Part shown: positions 26,001-38,200 of the stretch, piece after piece
Layout of the letters: each line of letters starts with the position of its first letter
How positions within the stretch are numbered: the first letter of the stretch is position 1
From: Pelecanus crispus
Lineage: Eukaryota > Chordata > Aves > Pelecaniformes > Pelecanidae
Direction: 5' to 3'
Length of the DNA stretch: 64,000 nt
Assembly: GCF_030463565.1 (NCBI RefSeq)
Contig: NC_134656.1
Coordinates: forward strand, 1,431,001-1,495,000
The notes under the pieces: generated by a model
Databases searched by the model: none
What the model saw: only the letters and a program-made list of their open reading frames with translations
Told to the model about the DNA's origin: nothing
Translations under genes and position numbers: made by a program

Positions 26001-27997
26001 AGAATCCCGGGCGCGCGCAGAACAGTACCTTGTGAAGCTGCCTCCCCAAGGCTCGCTGGGACCACTTTCATAGTACCCAACGTGTTGCTGCACCTGGTCT
26101 GTCTCTTTGTAGCGGAAAGAACGTAGTTAGTGTTCTTTTCTCTGTTTCACAAAGCCTAGTATGACCGCAGAGGTCCCAGGTATCCCGAGTATGGCCATCA
26201 AAATGCCCAGCTCCAGCTGGATTTTCAATTAGGCTAGAAGTTTTGTCCTTTTTATCATCATGGTGTGCGACTTTTTATACGTGCTGTCTAACCTTCTGTT
26301 CTATTTCCTCTCAAGGAGCTAACGAGGAACGGGAAAGACAGTGAAGAAATAAGGTGGAGCAGAAGAACTCTTCAGTTATTAAAAACTTTACAGGTACCAC
26401 CGCTGGATTTTGTAATTAGGTGCCAAAACCAGGTGTTGATTTCAGTTGGACCATGTCCGAAAATCTCCTGCTTACACCGTTGATCGTATCGCTGCCCCTC
26501 GCACGCGGCGTACAACTGCGTTTTATTGGGTATTTATGTAGGAAACCAGGATTCTGAGTGCCTGACCCAGTGTCCTCTCCCACAGCTGCTGGAAGCGCTA
26601 GAATTTTCTGAACATTTGCTTCCACGGCAGTGTTTGCTGTAACGCTAAGCCCTTGCTGTCTTCCTTCTATGAGTATGCTCTGGAGTATCTCTACAAAACC
26701 CAGTTCCTAGCTGCTTACCGACTGCCAGATCTCAGCTGAGCGCTGCAGGGAGCCGTCATTTGGCTATTCATCTGCCTGAGCTGTTTCTGAGATGAAGGCT
26801 AGGCAAATGAGCGAGGGTTGTGTTAAAGAGAGCTGGGAACACCTTCTTTCAGAGGTTTTAATGCCCCAGTGCTTTTGGGGTGCTTGAAATTTAGCAGAGA
26901 GCGTAGCCTTTGCATCAGGAAGGCTTATTCTGCTTTTCTTGCAGAAATCCTTGTAAAAGCTGTAACGTATGATAGCGTATGCCGTATCGCCATGACTGTA
27001 AGAGGAGCCAGCACAGGCTGCCTTGATGCCAAATGTCCAAACTCTTGGCCTAACGGCTCAGCGCCGCTCCTTCCTTTTTGCCTGGACGAGTGATTTGGTG
27101 CTTCGGCATTGGTCTGGTTGGGGGTGGGTAGAAAAAAACACAGCAAAAAGTTATTTTCCATCAGGTCACTCCTAATCCAACGTGCCATGTGGCTGAACGG
27201 GGAGGGGAGGGAGGCGATGGAGAAATCCGAGCGTGGGCAAGAGGGTTTTGTCCGCAAAATGCACCAAACTTTGGTGCAAGCCTAGCTCTTCCCTAGTGCC
27301 AGAGTTTAACTTCGCAGCCTTCTTGGGTGGGTTTGGTTTTTTTTAAATTATTTTATATGAACGTATTTCAAATGAATAAATATTTACGCGTAAGTCTAGC
27401 TATTCAAACCCAAGAAATAATAACACTCCGTTAGCTGTGACTGAAATTGCCCGTGATGTAGCCGGTGCTCCGCGTCTGAAGAGCAGGGTGCGTGGTGATT
27501 TGTATTGTTTTGAATCACGCAAAGCGTTACAGACGCACTTCGTCGCACGCCTCACTGCAGCTTCACTCAATTCACTGGCGCTGCGGGCCTGCGTGGATTT
27601 TAGTAACATATGTAGGTGCTAGCAATATTATGGCAATAAAATGTTAAGAGCCGCTTATATAAATGCAAATGCCAAGATAAGATCCCATTCGAGGCGTTCA
27701 AGCAGAAAATATTCACTCCGAGCAGCGCGGCTCAGTTCAGACGTGATGGGATCTGGTTTTACTGGCAGCGAAGCTGACCCGACTGATTTTCTTGTTTCCC
27801 TTATGCAGCACCTGAAGAGATTGGGCGTGCGTTCTTTCAGTTTACGGGAGCTCTGTCGGAAAAACAACCGGAAAGAAGCTGCAGCCAAGTTTTACATCTT
27901 CCTTGTTCTAAAGAAGCAGTCGGTCCTGGAGCTTAGTCAGAGCGCTCCCTTTGCCGACGTTACAGCCACCCTTGGCCCCATGTTCAACGCTCACTGA
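14010..27997 (+). CDS. RAD21L1: RAD21L1, meiotic cohesin kleisin subunit
   Basis: Thirteen coding exons: 14010-14153, 15650-15779, 17112-17211, 18692-18798, 19194-19379, 19997-20098, 21049-21159, 22168-22397, 23736-23838, 24614-24753, 25499-25588, 26316-26393, 27809-27997. Splice phases all agree and give 569 residues (human about 556). Exon 1 encodes [20 protein letters not shown], the N-terminal Rad21/Rec8 domain that binds SMC3; with exons 2-3 it spans about residues 1-110. The middle is acidic and variable, with [15 protein letters not shown] near 340. Exon 13 (508-569) holds the winged-helix domain that binds the SMC1 head, ending [15 protein letters not shown]. Features such as [20 protein letters not shown] and DLAPPT assign it to RAD21L1 and not to RAD21. 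In vertebrates the protein closes meiotic cohesin rings on chromosome axes. Exon 11 has a CAGCAG acceptor, so a 568-residue form is possible. Confidence 0.95.
14154..27808 (+). other. RAD21L1: RAD21L1 introns, AT-rich
   Basis: The twelve introns are much richer in A+T than the flanking DNA and lack the GC-rich minisatellites seen elsewhere. Notable content: a CR1 fragment in intron 2; a duplicated word TTTGCATAAATAAGGGCATA at about 15228 and 15259; and short AAGAAATTACTAA repeats at 24825-24895. I recognise no other gene inside them. Confidence 0.7.
16400..16680 (+). mobile_element. CR1 LINE 3' fragment (old)
   Basis: A diverged CR1 3' end in the sense direction. Recognisable words in the expected order are GAGGGAGATTCCAGCTAGAT, GTGGTGAAATGCTGAAACAG, GGAATCTCCATC, TTGGATTAGATGACCTTCAG and GATTCTCTGG. 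It lies in RAD21L1 intron 2. Substitutions are frequent, and the terminal short repeats are reduced to one, so the copy is old. Bounds are approximate. Confidence 0.85.
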
Positions 27998-28018
27998 AAT
28001 CGTGCAGTATTCGCATAA

Positions 28019-28260
28019 GCTAATAAAAAGAAATCTTACTCTAAATTTTTCAGCAAATATATTTCCTGGAAAAAAATGCCTGAAAGGCTTTTCAAACCGT
28101 GGTAACCGAGCAGAGCTCTTTCCTTTATACCTTTATACCAGCTCGTGCCAGTGCGCTGCTCTGGCGTTGGTGACCAAGGTGTTCACTAGTGTGTTAATTT
28201 TTAATGTACGTGTTTATATGATGAGCAGTTCCTTATTCTGTTAATAAAATAGAGCTAAAA
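28019..28260 (+). terminator. RAD21L1: RAD21L1 3' UTR and polyadenylation signals
   Basis: Two AATAAA hexamers follow the stop codon: one inside GCTAATAAAAAG at about 28022 and one inside GTTAATAAAATAG at about 28241. Either could end the mRNA, giving a short 3' UTR. No transcript evidence is available. Confidence 0.6.
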
Positions 28261-30840
28261 TACACCTTCTACCTAAGAGATTCACATTGTGATGGATTTT
28301 GTGAAAGTCCTCAAAGGCCTTTCTCGCAGAGCAGCGTTGGAGGTTGAATTATTTTTAACAGGGCTTGTGTGTGTTGATTGTCTAACGCTGTCGGTAAGAG
28401 AAGTCTGTTAAGCTCTCTTTAGCAAAATACTTGCTCTAGTGGAAATTATTCCTGTCAAAGAACGTTCATTATTTGATATTTTAAGGTCTAGGAAGCTGTC
28501 TCCAGCATCATTTTCGTGCGTTCAGGTGGAGAGAAGTTACGCCACCCCTAGAAGAGCCATGTAAGCTTCAGGAAGAAATGCTATTCCCCAGAAATCCTGC
28601 AATTTTTGATTTCATGGAGCATGTTTACTTGAAGACTGCCACTTATTTATGTGTAGGCCTGTTTAAAATTGGATGTTAAACCAAGATATTATTAGCTCTT
28701 CGCTTTTTTATTTCCTTTAGGATAAGTTTGAACGCTTTTCCTGTCATTTTGTAAAGGACATTTTGCATGGAACCCGCGCCGCGTGGGGCGGTTGCGTGCG
28801 TTCAGCGCTCCAGAGCATTACGGCGCTGCGGGGACGCTGACGTCGCTTAATAGCAAATCAATAAAAATCCCAAGATGTTTCCTTAGCTCGTTGGTGTTCG
28901 TTTGAAGGATCAAAACTGGCAGCCGCCTAAGCCATCCTTTGGGTTCGCCTTCTCAGAGTCTGCGTTTTCGGGGATTTTTCTTAAGATTTGGAAGGACGGA
29001 TGACACTGTCACGCAGGTTTTCCAGGTGTTCGCTCACCTCAGTTACGCCCCTGCACGTCCGGTCCTGCTAACGCGCGCTGTTCCCGCCGTGCGTCGATTG
29101 CTCAGTGCATGTGGGCTGTAGGGAAGGCGGGGAATTGATTTTGAGAGGAGTAAAAAAGCTTCAAACCGGCCGAGGACCCCGCGCTGGGCGGGAAGGGGCG
29201 GGTTGGGCTTTGGGCTGGCTGCCGGGTTTGTTTCAGTCGCTTTTCTTTTTTCCACGTTAGGAATATTTGATGAAATGAGCAATAAGAAGCCTTTGCCGCG
29301 GTTCTCCGCCGGGTTACTTTTCTGGGCGTAAGGGAGGGAAAAGCGACGCTGTTTGGTAAAAACCTTTCTATGCTTTGCAAAAGAAAATGGTGTTTCCTTT
29401 TCTGATGCCAACAGGAGCGACGCTCTCCAAGCGTAGCCCAGGCCAAGGCTGTAATTGAGAGCGGCTTCTTCCCCTCTCTGCGGGGCCGGGCCTGGCAGTT
29501 TTGCTCAGGAGCCTGAGCACCGACATGGGGAGAGGAAAAGCTTTGGTTCTCCAAATTTTGGGAGCGAGCCCGTGGCAGGAGGAGGAGTGAAAACCTCTCC
29601 ATCGCTCCCCACCGCAGCCCCAATCCCCGCCGGTGCGGTGCGTCCCCCGGTGAGCCCCCCGCTCCGTGGGTCGGGGCGCGGTGCCACGCGTCCTGGGAAA
29701 CCGAGCGCTGCAGGCTGCGGAGGGAAGGAGAAATTGGTTTTCTCCCCAAAAAGCCATCCGAAATGGCTCTGCACCAGAGCCGCTGCCTGCGCCATGTCTG
29801 CCACACGGTAAGAGCGGCTCCGGTGGCAGCTGATGCGATAACTCATTAATTTCCCTTTCAAGGAGAGAGGCCGTGCGTTGGATTCGCCAGGAAAGAGGGA
29901 AACAAAAGGAGGCTGGAGGCGAGCGGGAGGCAGGCGGGGATAAAGGAGAGGCAGGATACATATACATGGAAAACAGGCTGCGTAGCGGCATAAAGGAGAT
30001 AGGAATCGTGCAGGAAATAGTCCTGGAAGGCAGACTCGCGCGTATTTACCAAACAGGTTTGTCAGAACTCCCGACAGAACCGCGGGGGAGTTACAAAGGG
30101 AAGCTGCAAGGGCAGGGACAGCGCGATGCCAGCAAGCCGGCGCTTTCATCCCGAAAAGCCGTGCTCAGCGGTTGGGCTCGGGTCCGGATCCAGGCTGGGA
30201 GTCGGTTCTGCTCCGACCTTGCTGCCGTGTGAATTTTCCCTCCACCACTCTGTATGTGTCTGCAGCCACGTAGGATGTCACGTGTATATATGTAACATGC
30301 GTGTATATATGTAACATGCGTGTACGTGCATCTCGCCGCCCTCCTGGGCCCCGGAGAGGCGTCCGCAGCCGACTGCGGGCGCTCTGGCTGTGGGCACCGG
30401 AGCAGAGCTGGAGCCGAAGCCCCGCTCCGTGCCGCGTGGGCCGCAGTAAGCCGCTCCGTGGCTCGCAGTAAGCGCCGAGCAGCCTCGCCCTAGCTGTTTG
30501 CTCGTTAAATAATTTGGAAAGGTCAAGCTCGATAGCTACGGAAGGAAACGTATAGGTAGCGCCGTGAGTAACCAGACCATGTTTGAGAGGTTAGGCGTGC
30601 CGCGGCGGCGATGACCGGCGTGATTTCCCATCGAGGGCACCGAGGGAACGCGCTCCACGCGCCAGCCCAGCGCACAGCTCGGTTTTGCTGATGCTGCTCT
30701 TCAATCCCGGCCCGGGCACCGGCGGTCTCGCTGCCGCCAGACTGGACCCGGCGGTATTTAAAGGAGGCAAAGATTTCCCTGTATTTATTTATTTCACTTT
30801 AGGGAAGGGCGTCGTTAATTAGGCGCACGGATAGCCTCGC
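28261..30840. other. Intergenic RAD21L1-SNPH, no gene recognised
   Basis: Composition rises from AT-rich to GC-rich between about 28.7 and 29.1 kb. The only repeat noted is a doubled GTGTATATATGTAACATGC at about 30280-30320. No exon chain, RNA gene or transposon is evident. Confidence 0.5.
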
Positions 30841-30849
30841 AATTGGAGT

Positions 30850-31680
30850 AGTTAGATGAAAATTACGACGCTGGCGGCGGGGGGGAACACTCCAAGGGCC
30901 GGGTGGCCACAGCGCTGGGCTGCCCCGGCTCCTCTCTCCTCCTCCTCCTCCTCCTCCTCTTCTTCCTCCTCCTCCGGGGTTACGCGGGGAGAGCAGCAGC
31001 CGCGGGCCCCAGGCGCAGGAAGCACCCAGCCCGCGGGGCTCCCCCGCCGGGGAGGGACCTCAAACCTCAAAAACCGGCTTTTGCTTTTGCTTTTTTTTTT
31101 TTTTTGGGGGGGGGGGGGGGGAAGGCTGCGCCCCAGCAGAGAGGAGTTGCCATAGAAACGGGAGGGAAACCCGCGGGGGGGGGGGGGGCGGGGGGAGCAC
31201 CCGCGCAGCCGTCGCTTTAAGAGCGCAGAGGAGGGAGGCAAATTACGCAGCTGCAAGGCTCAGCCCTCCCTCCCTGCCTCCATCCCTGCCTCCATCCCTG
31301 CATCCCTCCCTCCCTCCCTCCATCCCTCCGCCGCCGCGCTCCCCGGCCGCCCCGCCGCACCCATGGATGCCGGCGCAGGTGATGGAGACGGGGCCGTGGG
31401 TGGGTGCACGGGTGGGTGCAGGGCTCCGCACCCCGCGCAGCCGCCGCTCACCCCCCCGCTCTCTCCCTTCCCTTCCCCTCCAGGTCGCTGAGCTTCACCC
31501 CCCGCCACCCCCGGCCATCGGCGGGGCCCCGCGCAGGTGAGCGGGGCGCGGGGGGGGGCGGCGGGGCCCCCGCGGCTCGTGCAGCCCCGGGGAGGGGCGG
31601 GGGGCTCGGCAGCGGGGCGCGGGGGTCCCCGCGGGGCAGAGGGTGCTCGGGGAGGGTCACGCATCGGGCCCGCAGCACGC
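30850..31680 (+). promoter_or_regulatory. SNPH: CpG island, candidate SNPH promoter
   Basis: A CpG-rich block with a CTC/TCC triplet run (30931-30973), a run of 15 T followed by 16 G (31091-31121), and a CTCCCTCC-rich stretch at 31260-31330. It is the strongest promoter-like region between RAD21L1 and the SNPH coding exons, 7.5 kb or more upstream of the SNPH ATG. Assignment to SNPH rests on position and strand. Confidence 0.45.
31330..31536 (+). other. SNPH: Possible SNPH 5' leader exons
   Basis: Two exon-like pieces. The first ends with GGCGCAG|GTGATGG at 31378. The second, 31484-31536, has a textbook pyrimidine tract plus CAG before it and CGCAG|GTGAGC after it. Joined, an ATG at 31363 would read only seven codons before a stop, so I favour untranslated leader. 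The 5' limit of the first exon is a guess. Confidence 0.35.
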
Positions 31681-31689
31681 CCGCATCGC

Positions 31690-32275
31690 ATGCACCGCAC
31701 CCCCACGGCATGCGCCGGACGCACGTCACGCCTGCCAGCCCCGCCATGCATGCACCCGGACCTGCATGGCATGCGCCAGCCCCCCACGGCAAGCACCAGC
31801 CCCGTGTCACGCTCACCAGACCCATATCGCATGCGCCTGGACCCGCATCACACCCACCGGCGCTGCATCGCAAGCACCGGACCCGTATTGCATGCACTAG
31901 ACCCCCACAGCATGCATCAGACATACATCACGCTCAGCAGACCTGCAGTGCACTTACTGGACCCTCCCTGCATGCACTGGACCCCCATCACATGCACCAG
32001 ACCCTCCCTGCATGCACTGGACCCCCATCACATGCACCAGACCCTCCCTGCATGCACCAGACCCCCATCACATGCACCAGACCCTCCGTGCATACACCGG
32101 GCTCCCATCACATGCACCAGACCCTCCCTGCATGCACCGGACCCCCATCACATGCACCAGACCCTCCCTGCATGCACCGGACCCCCATCACATGCACCAG
32201 ACCCTCCCTGCATGCACCAGACCCCCATCACATGCACCAGACCCTCCCTGCATGCACCGGACCCACATCTGCTCC
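31690..32275. repeat. 20/40-bp minisatellite with CATGCACC motif
   Basis: Repeats of CATGCACC followed by a variable tail. From about 31950 the pattern settles into a 40-bp period made of two 20-bp halves, CATGCACCAGACCCTCCCTG and CATGCACCGGACCCCCATCA. Earlier copies are more diverged. TGCATGCA, a palindrome, occurs at many junctions. Confidence 0.92.
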
Positions 32276-32279
32276 TACA

Positions 32280-35200
32280 GCATCCGAATGCGTCGCCTGG
32301 CACCGCGGGGCGTTGCAGGAGCCGCAGCTTCCGTGCAATTGAGATTTTATTATTTAACGGCTTAATGCTGCATCTCCGAAGGGACACAGAAAATACACGA
32401 GCTGATTGATGAGCCGGGCGCTCTTTTTCCTCTCCTGCCAGCAAGGTCAGTGCTGTCTGGTTGTCGCACAGAAGCCCGCTGCTGCGCGTTTGCTGTGCTC
32501 ATAAAATAGCGGCGTTCCCGCCCTCCCTAGGCCACGGGTGCGTTTTGCCGTGACCTTGTGCGAGAAGGTGCAAATCCCCATGGCCAGGGCTGCAGGGGTC
32601 CCTGGCTGGGGGGGGGGAGGGGGTCAGGAGGGGGCAATGCCTGTGCCCGCGCCGCGGCAGCGTCGCAGATTTGGCGTGCTGCAGGAGGCCGTGCCAGTGG
32701 CGCGGAGGCCCAGGGCTAAGCCTCTGCGACCACCGTCTTTCCCAGCCCTCGTGCAAGGTGGCCGGTGGTTAGGGGAGACCCGCGCCCGCCGCGCCGAGAC
32801 CGCCTGGGGGGCGTGGAGGGGAGGAGTAGCTCTCGTGCTGGAAGCTGGAATTGTCTTCCACGTTTTCGCCTTCGTATCCCGAAGGAGCGGGCTCTTCCTT
32901 CTGCTTAGCGGCACGGGGTGGGCCGTGCGATGTGATCTCACGTGGGTCCCCAACCTGCCGACCTTCCCAGCCGGAGGGTCTGCCTCCCGGTACCCTGCTC
33001 CCACTCGTGGCAATTGCTGCTGCTACAGCGTTCGTCCTGGAGCTCCTTTCCCTTTTCCCTTTGCCTCCAGAGGCCCCAGCGAAGGACCAGCCTGTTTCCC
33101 TCTGGTCAGGGTCATTATTTTTAGCTAACGAGGGCCAGGAATTGCCACGTCCCCGTTTGGCGCTGCAGCCGGGTCAGCTGGAAAAGTGATGAGCTGCATC
33201 ACCCGATCTTTTCGAACGGTCTCTGTTTGCCTGTAATCTCTGGGTGTCGATTCAGCGTTTTATAACAAACGAGAATAAAAGGAGATGCTCCTGGGTTTCG
33301 GTCCGTGATACAACAACTCTTAGCAAAATTGATTTTTCTAGTGGTGTTGCATAAACATCCTGTGCGTTTTGTCCCCGCTCTTGCCCCGAGCGCTCTGCTC
33401 TGGCGTGAACTGGAGCATCTCCCTCTCTCCAGGAGCCAGGTGAGGCTCTGCCCGCTTCGGGACGAGCCCATCTCTGCTGGAGCAGGGAGCAGAGTTTCCC
33501 AGCCCCTGGCGATATCGCCGCTCCCTTGGAAACTCCCGAGCAGCAGCAAAGCAGCTCCCTGTCTCCCCAAAAAATCCCCGGTGGCAGAAGGAGGAGGGCA
33601 GGCACGGTCGCCGCTGCGCGCCAGGCAGCCGGCGTTTGCCTCCGGCAGCTCGGATGGGGCCCGTGGCGCTGACCCCCTCCCTCACCGGACTTCTGCCAGC
33701 CCCGGCTGCCGGATCCTGCTCCTTCCCACCAGCATCCAACTGCATCCCAGTCCCTTTTCAAACACAAACCGCTCCTGGCGTTGCCGCTGTTTCAGGGACA
33801 CAGCGCTCCATCCCAAATCAGGTTGCTGGTTGTTTGCCATGTTCAGCGCTTTGCTTATTTTTAGCGTGAAGGAAAAGCAGAGCCTGTGTCGGGAAGGCAG
33901 GGAGGTCTCCTCGGGAGCCCTTTTTGTTCCCTGGAAAAACGAAGCTGTGATTTCCCTCCCCGCTGTTGCTCCCTGCTTTTAATTTTGTCAGCGCTGGAAG
34001 GCTGAAAACCTCCTGGCTGCCCCCCGCCCGGTGGGGAGGGACCCACGGGAAGGCACAGTTCTGCTCCTGAGGTTTCTGCAGAATCGGTAAAGCTGCTCTT
34101 AGACGCTTGGGCTTGGTGCCACCATTGCAAAATGTTCCTAACGCAGGATACGCCGAGGAAAAGGCAATCCGGCGGTGGGCAGGGTGATGGGAACCCCGAC
34201 AAAAGAAGCAGTGAGCAAGAAATCCGGGGAAACGGAGCAGCTGCTGGGCCCGGGCGGCTGCGTGCCGAGGGCTGGGGCTGCCGAACGAGCCCGCCTGCTC
34301 TGGCACCTTCTCCACGCGTTCCCTGCGGGGACGGGACGAGCTGGTGGGGCAGCTCGGGCCAGCGCAGCAGCCGGTTCCCTCTGAACCCTGCGGAAGTCGA
34401 GCAAAGCGAGATGCCTCAGAAGCTCACGGGAGCGAACTCGGGAGCTTGCGGTCGTGAAACCCCCGGAGGAACACGCTGAGGAGTCATCAGAGGCTTCCCC
34501 GAGCTGATGGCGGGGTCTCTCCAGGCATCCCGTGGCCCCGTTTCCCATGCAGGAAGCTTTGAGGAGGAGCGGTACCTGCCCGGCCCCGTCCGTCCATCGC
34601 TGGCACGGCCGGGAGACCCGGCATGGAGTGGGGAAGCGCCGGCGTTCAAGCCAAAACGGCATCTCTGCGGGGCAGCAATCACAAAATGACGGCTGAGCCG
34701 CAATTCTCGGGGAAATCCTCCCCCGGGGCGCCGGGCTGAGCCTCAGGGTGCTCTGTCACCGCTCTGTCACCGCTCTGCCACCCGTCTGGCTTTGCATCGC
34801 TGTCGGGGTGTGATCTGTGGGGCGGGGGTGCTCCAGATCCCCTCTGCGGCTGGCGGGAGCTGGGGACCCATTGAGGGATGCAGCTCGGGAGCACCCGGCG
34901 CCCCGTAGGAGCACCCACCCCAGGGTGGTGGCACCGGGGGGGGTCTCGGCCCCAGGGGATGCACCGAGGCTGGGCAACCTGTGCTGGCAGGGACGGGGCG
35001 CGGGCGTGCTGGCCGTGACTCCGGCTGGTTCCTTATCCAGGACCATTGCTTCTATTTAGCGTGAATTCCCCAGCTAATCCCGTTGCACGGAATAAGCACT
35101 ATTTTGTGCTGCCGTTTTTAAAAAGAGCTGCCTTTCTGTGCGCCAGGAGACTCGCCGGGAGTTTTGCTGCTGGTGGCTCCCGGGGAGAGCGTTGGAGCTT

Positions 35201-38200
35201 GCAATGGGCAGCGTTCAGCCTGCCCATTCCCCCCGAGCTGCGTTTTGGGGTGGTTTGCAAGATGCTGAAACACAGAGAGGTGGTTTGCAGCGTGGTCTCT
35301 GGGTCTGGTGTAAGTCAGACCTGGTAAGTCAGACCCCAGCCCGTAGCAGCATCCCCGGGGAGCGAGGGCGAGGTGCTGCGCTGAGCAGGGTCCCGCTGGT
35401 CCCCCCAGCACGGGGACGAGCCGGCGCTCCCCGAATCACCCAAACCTCGCTCCCGGTGCCTCTGCACTCGCACTGGCAGGGGCTGTTAAAATCTCGGTGT
35501 AATTGCAAGCCCGGGCTGTGCTACGGAGCCGGGACTGCGCGTCTCGGTGGGGTGACGGTGCGGAGATGAACTTATTCCTCTCCCCTTAATTGGTGTAGTG
35601 GTGGACATGGTAGTGTTGGGTTAATGCTTGGACTGGGTGATCTTAAGGGTCTTTCCCAACCTAAACGATTCTGTGATTCTATGATTCTTTGGCTGTGGGG
35701 ATCAGCGTCTGCAGTTTGTGTCGCTGGGCTCAGCGCCTGTTTCTGGTGCTGGGTTATCGCCGCTCAGGGTCTCTCCGGTGCCATGGACACATCCCCTCTC
35801 CTGGGGCACAAGGATTTGTCAGCTCCGTAAGGATCAACCCGCAAGGAAGGGATTCTCTTGCATTTGTTGTCTGTCCTGCAAGACGTTCCCCATATTCCTC
35901 GTCCTACAAAGATGAAAATAAGGTGGAGGAAATCCCTTCCCCACACCGTCTCCCCGCTGGCAGTGGCACATCGTGCTCCAGGCCCGCGGGTTTCCTCTCC
36001 TGCTGCCGAGGCTCCCGCTGTTCGTTTTTGGGGTTTTGTCCCCATGCTGAGCGGGAGCTGCCTTCCCCGCGCGAGGCCAGCCGTGGGCAGCTCTGCTGGC
36101 CCTGTCCCCGATGCTTCTGACATGGAGCGATGAGCATGCCCGCCCTCTGCCCTGGCTTGCGTTGCTTTCCACCCCCGTGCTTTTATGGGATTTCTTTTCC
36201 GCTTGCCCTTGCAGCTTTGCTCTGACTCCTGCCCCAAGCCCCATCTTTCAGATGGTTTCGAGATTTTTAGTGACCTGCTCTTGGTTACCCCGCTGTGTTT
36301 CCTGGCCCTCGCAGCTGCCATCGTCTTCCTCGCTGGAGAGCGTGCGGCATGCTCGGGGAGGTGGTTATTCATCTTTGAACGCTTTTCATTTCCTCTCCGT
36401 GTGTTTTTCCTAACGCCTAATCAATGAGCAGCCGCGGCAGCGAGCCGGAGCCCCCAGAAGTGCCGGGCGTTGCAGGGAGGTGGGGGCCGGGCTGGCGCTG
36501 GCCCCAGGGGAGGGCAGGGGCATCCTCTCTGCGGGAGCAGATCCCTCTGCAAAGCCCTGGAAAAGCAGACGTCTTCACTGCTTCTCCCTTTCTTGCGTTT
36601 CCAATGTGATAAGAGAATCTTGGATTTCCTCTCGCTTTCATGGCGAGGCTCCCTTTGCTCTATAGCTGCTCCTCCTGGTCCATGCGATAGCGGTAATTCT
36701 GAGTGCAAATAAGGAATTCTCTCTGCCGTTAGGTGCAAAGTAGCCACGTACCGTGTGGGAAGGTGCGTTTTCAGCTTCGGTGCTGAGTCTGCCCAACCTG
36801 CCTGTCCTTGGCAGCCGGTGGGCACGGTGAGGCTTTTGGGGAGGCTGAAATGGCCCCTTGATTCTTTGGCAATAAAGGCGGTGGCAATTTATTACCAGTG
36901 ATTGAATTCAAGCTGCCCTGGGGCAGTCCGGCAGTACCTGGCTGGGAGGGGATGCACAGCCCATCACGTTCGTGAGACAGGGACCCGGGCAGGGCGCAGG
37001 ATGGTGCTCCCCGGGATTTCGGTGCCCGCTGGCAGGCTTTGGCCGGGCTCCCTGCGGCAGCAGCGTGAGGTTGCTCCGAGTTTCTCACCCCCTAAACCTG
37101 CCGGCGCTGTGAGAGGCATCGAGCCTCAGCGTGGGCACCAGACAAGTCTGCAGCAGTGGGAGGAGGAGGAGGAGGAGGAACTGAGCTCGCCAGGCGCGAG
37201 GCTGAATCCAGGCTTCCGCGCAGAGCGGATGCTGGGGCAGGCACCTGGGGTGCAGTGTGGGGTGCCCGCAGGAGCCCCCAGCGCGGTAGCAGCCCGTGTG
37301 CCAGGCACACGCGTGCCGTCTGCGGTGCTGGCACTTGCCTGGTGCTGCATTAACCCCCCGGCGCTGCCGGGGGGAGCAGAGGGACCCCCGAGCAGAGCGG
37401 CTTTGCATGCAGGTAACTGCTGCGGACAGGGGAGAGCAGGAGGCAGCGGCGATGCCGGGTACCGCCGGGCTGCCGCCGGCCAGGGCACGGGGCTTGAGGC
37501 TGCGAGAGGGCGAGGAGTTAATCCCCATGGTCGCAAATCTCCCTAAAGCCCTGCCCGAGAGCTGCTCGGGGAGCAGCCTGCGGCATGAAAAGGGGGAACG
37601 GGGTGGCCCCGCTGCCCAGCTCTGCGGGGCCCCGCAGCCGGAGCCCGGGCTGTGCCGCAGCCCCGCATGGCGCTGCCGGAGGATGCTCCCGCCGGCGCCA
37701 GGGCCGCGCTCGGCTCTCGCGCTGGATGCTGATTCACGCTGCTGCATTAGCAAAGCCCGCAGCCGCCGCGCACATTGTCGATTCGGGAGCAGTTATCCGG
37801 CAGGACAGAGCTCTGCCTCCCTCTGCTCGGGTCCTTCCCTGGCAAATCCATCCCGGAGGGGAGCAGCAGGACCCCCAGATCCCGGTCGCTGTGTCCCAGG
37901 GATGCCGGCATCCCGCCGGCGTGGGACACCGTGCCTGCGGTCTCACCGCGGCTGCACATCGCCGGCTCCTCTGCTCCAGCTCCCTGGGCTCTGCGGTGCC
38001 CTGGTTTGGGGATCGGGGAGCGGCGCATCCTGGGCAGCGGAGAGGCCTGGGCTGGCCGCTGTGGGCTTTGAGCGTTAGGCAGGAGGTAGCCTGGAAAAAC
38101 CAGCCCTGGGGTGGCAAATGCAAAAGGCTGCACAGGGGTGAGCTGGCCATGCTCCCTCCTCCTCTCCTGCCTCCCCCTCTTGCCCCGCTCCTCATGCTCC

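Noticed and set aside
31404-32409. Long plus-strand frames rich in His/Pro/Met-Cys (HAPDPHHMHQ type)
   Set aside because: Produced by the CATGCACC minisatellite; open in three frames.
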